From the NCBI GenBank assembly GCA_946902875.1, contig OX336345.1:17453395-17517394 (forward strand): a DNA stretch of 64,000 bases. The letters run 5' to 3'. Both the position numbers and the translations under genes were made by a program. A model generated the notes under the pieces. The model did not search any database, was not told where the DNA came from, and saw only the letters and a program-made list of their open reading frames with translations. Positions within the stretch are counted from its first letter, which is position 1, and every line of letters starts with the position of its first letter. This DNA is from Nematopogon swammerdamellus. Its lineage: Eukaryota > Arthropoda > Insecta > Lepidoptera > Adelidae. Of this stretch, positions 63,991-64,000 are shown one piece after another.

Positions 63991-64000
63991 GCTAATTAGA

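Overview
The window looks like repeat-dense, AT-rich nuclear DNA of an insect, most probably a moth or butterfly (Lepidoptera). Reasons: several repeat types I know as typical of lepidopteran genomes (CCGGCCAAGTGCGAGTCG with GACAGACAGAC and TACGGAACCCTAAA; AACCCCCGACGCAAAA; a Helitron-like end GCCGCGGGCAAAAGCTAG), a 5S-rRNA-like stretch in its insect form, and many 5'-truncated LINEs. I found no host protein-coding gene I can defend. Almost all long open frames are pieces of transposable elements or shadows of repeats. Two GC-rich stretches followed by GTAAG donors (about 24.0 kb and 57.2-57.6 kb) are the only weak candidates for host 5' exons.

Names used below. LINE groups by their 3' coding end: L1 (WNALPAHIFPPKYSLGSFKR), L2 (WNGLPGNIFPHSNNPRIFKS), L3 (GVFKRRINGL), L4 (DRGTWRSVVSAYP), L5 (Jockey-like reverse transcriptase, 3' UTR ending in TATC repeats), L6 (VDITVPHDENLVKAEKDKML), RTE-like (EDWRKIGEAYVQQW). 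SINE modules: a 5S-head (5S-rRNA-like, closed by GTCAGCCTC/GAGGCTGAC), a tRNA-head (box A TGGCCGAGTGG, box B GGTTCGAATCC), a C-head (GTGGGGC...GCCCCAC then GTCGTAAAAGGCGACTAAGG), and three bodies: A (ends GGTCGGAGCATGTGC), B (ends AACCGTGTCAGTTTCCAT plus A-tail, about 22 copies here) and D (GTTGTGCTG...CAGCACAAC hairpin, TATG tail).

Layout. 0-5 kb: L1 pieces, an inverted tRNA-SINE pair, a long inverted-repeat element and a deleted mariner. 5-18 kb: SINE and LINE 3' ends, a palindromic MITE at 10.1 kb, long AT-rich stretches. 18.2-19.6 kb: 5'-truncated RTE-like LINE with a 14-bp target duplication. 20-43 kb: dense SINE copies, two Helitron-like repeats, an 847-bp TIR element, a second deleted mariner-like element, a hAT-like element inside a SINE, and an 8-bp-TSD MITE inside an L1 tail. 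44.25-47.32 kb: a 3.08-kb foldback-type element whose arms are 10-bp tandem repeats in inverted orientation. 47.7-50 kb: the best LINE, an L5 reverse transcriptase broken by one stop. 50-64 kb: more SINEs, a 2.4-kb pair of inverted ends, an LTR fragment with a tRNA-Lys primer site, and hairpin MITEs.

How the parts relate: the window is a stack of nested insertions, and several are resolved to the base because the interrupted family is seen intact elsewhere. SINE heads and bodies are shuffled in several combinations. No element here appears able to move by itself.
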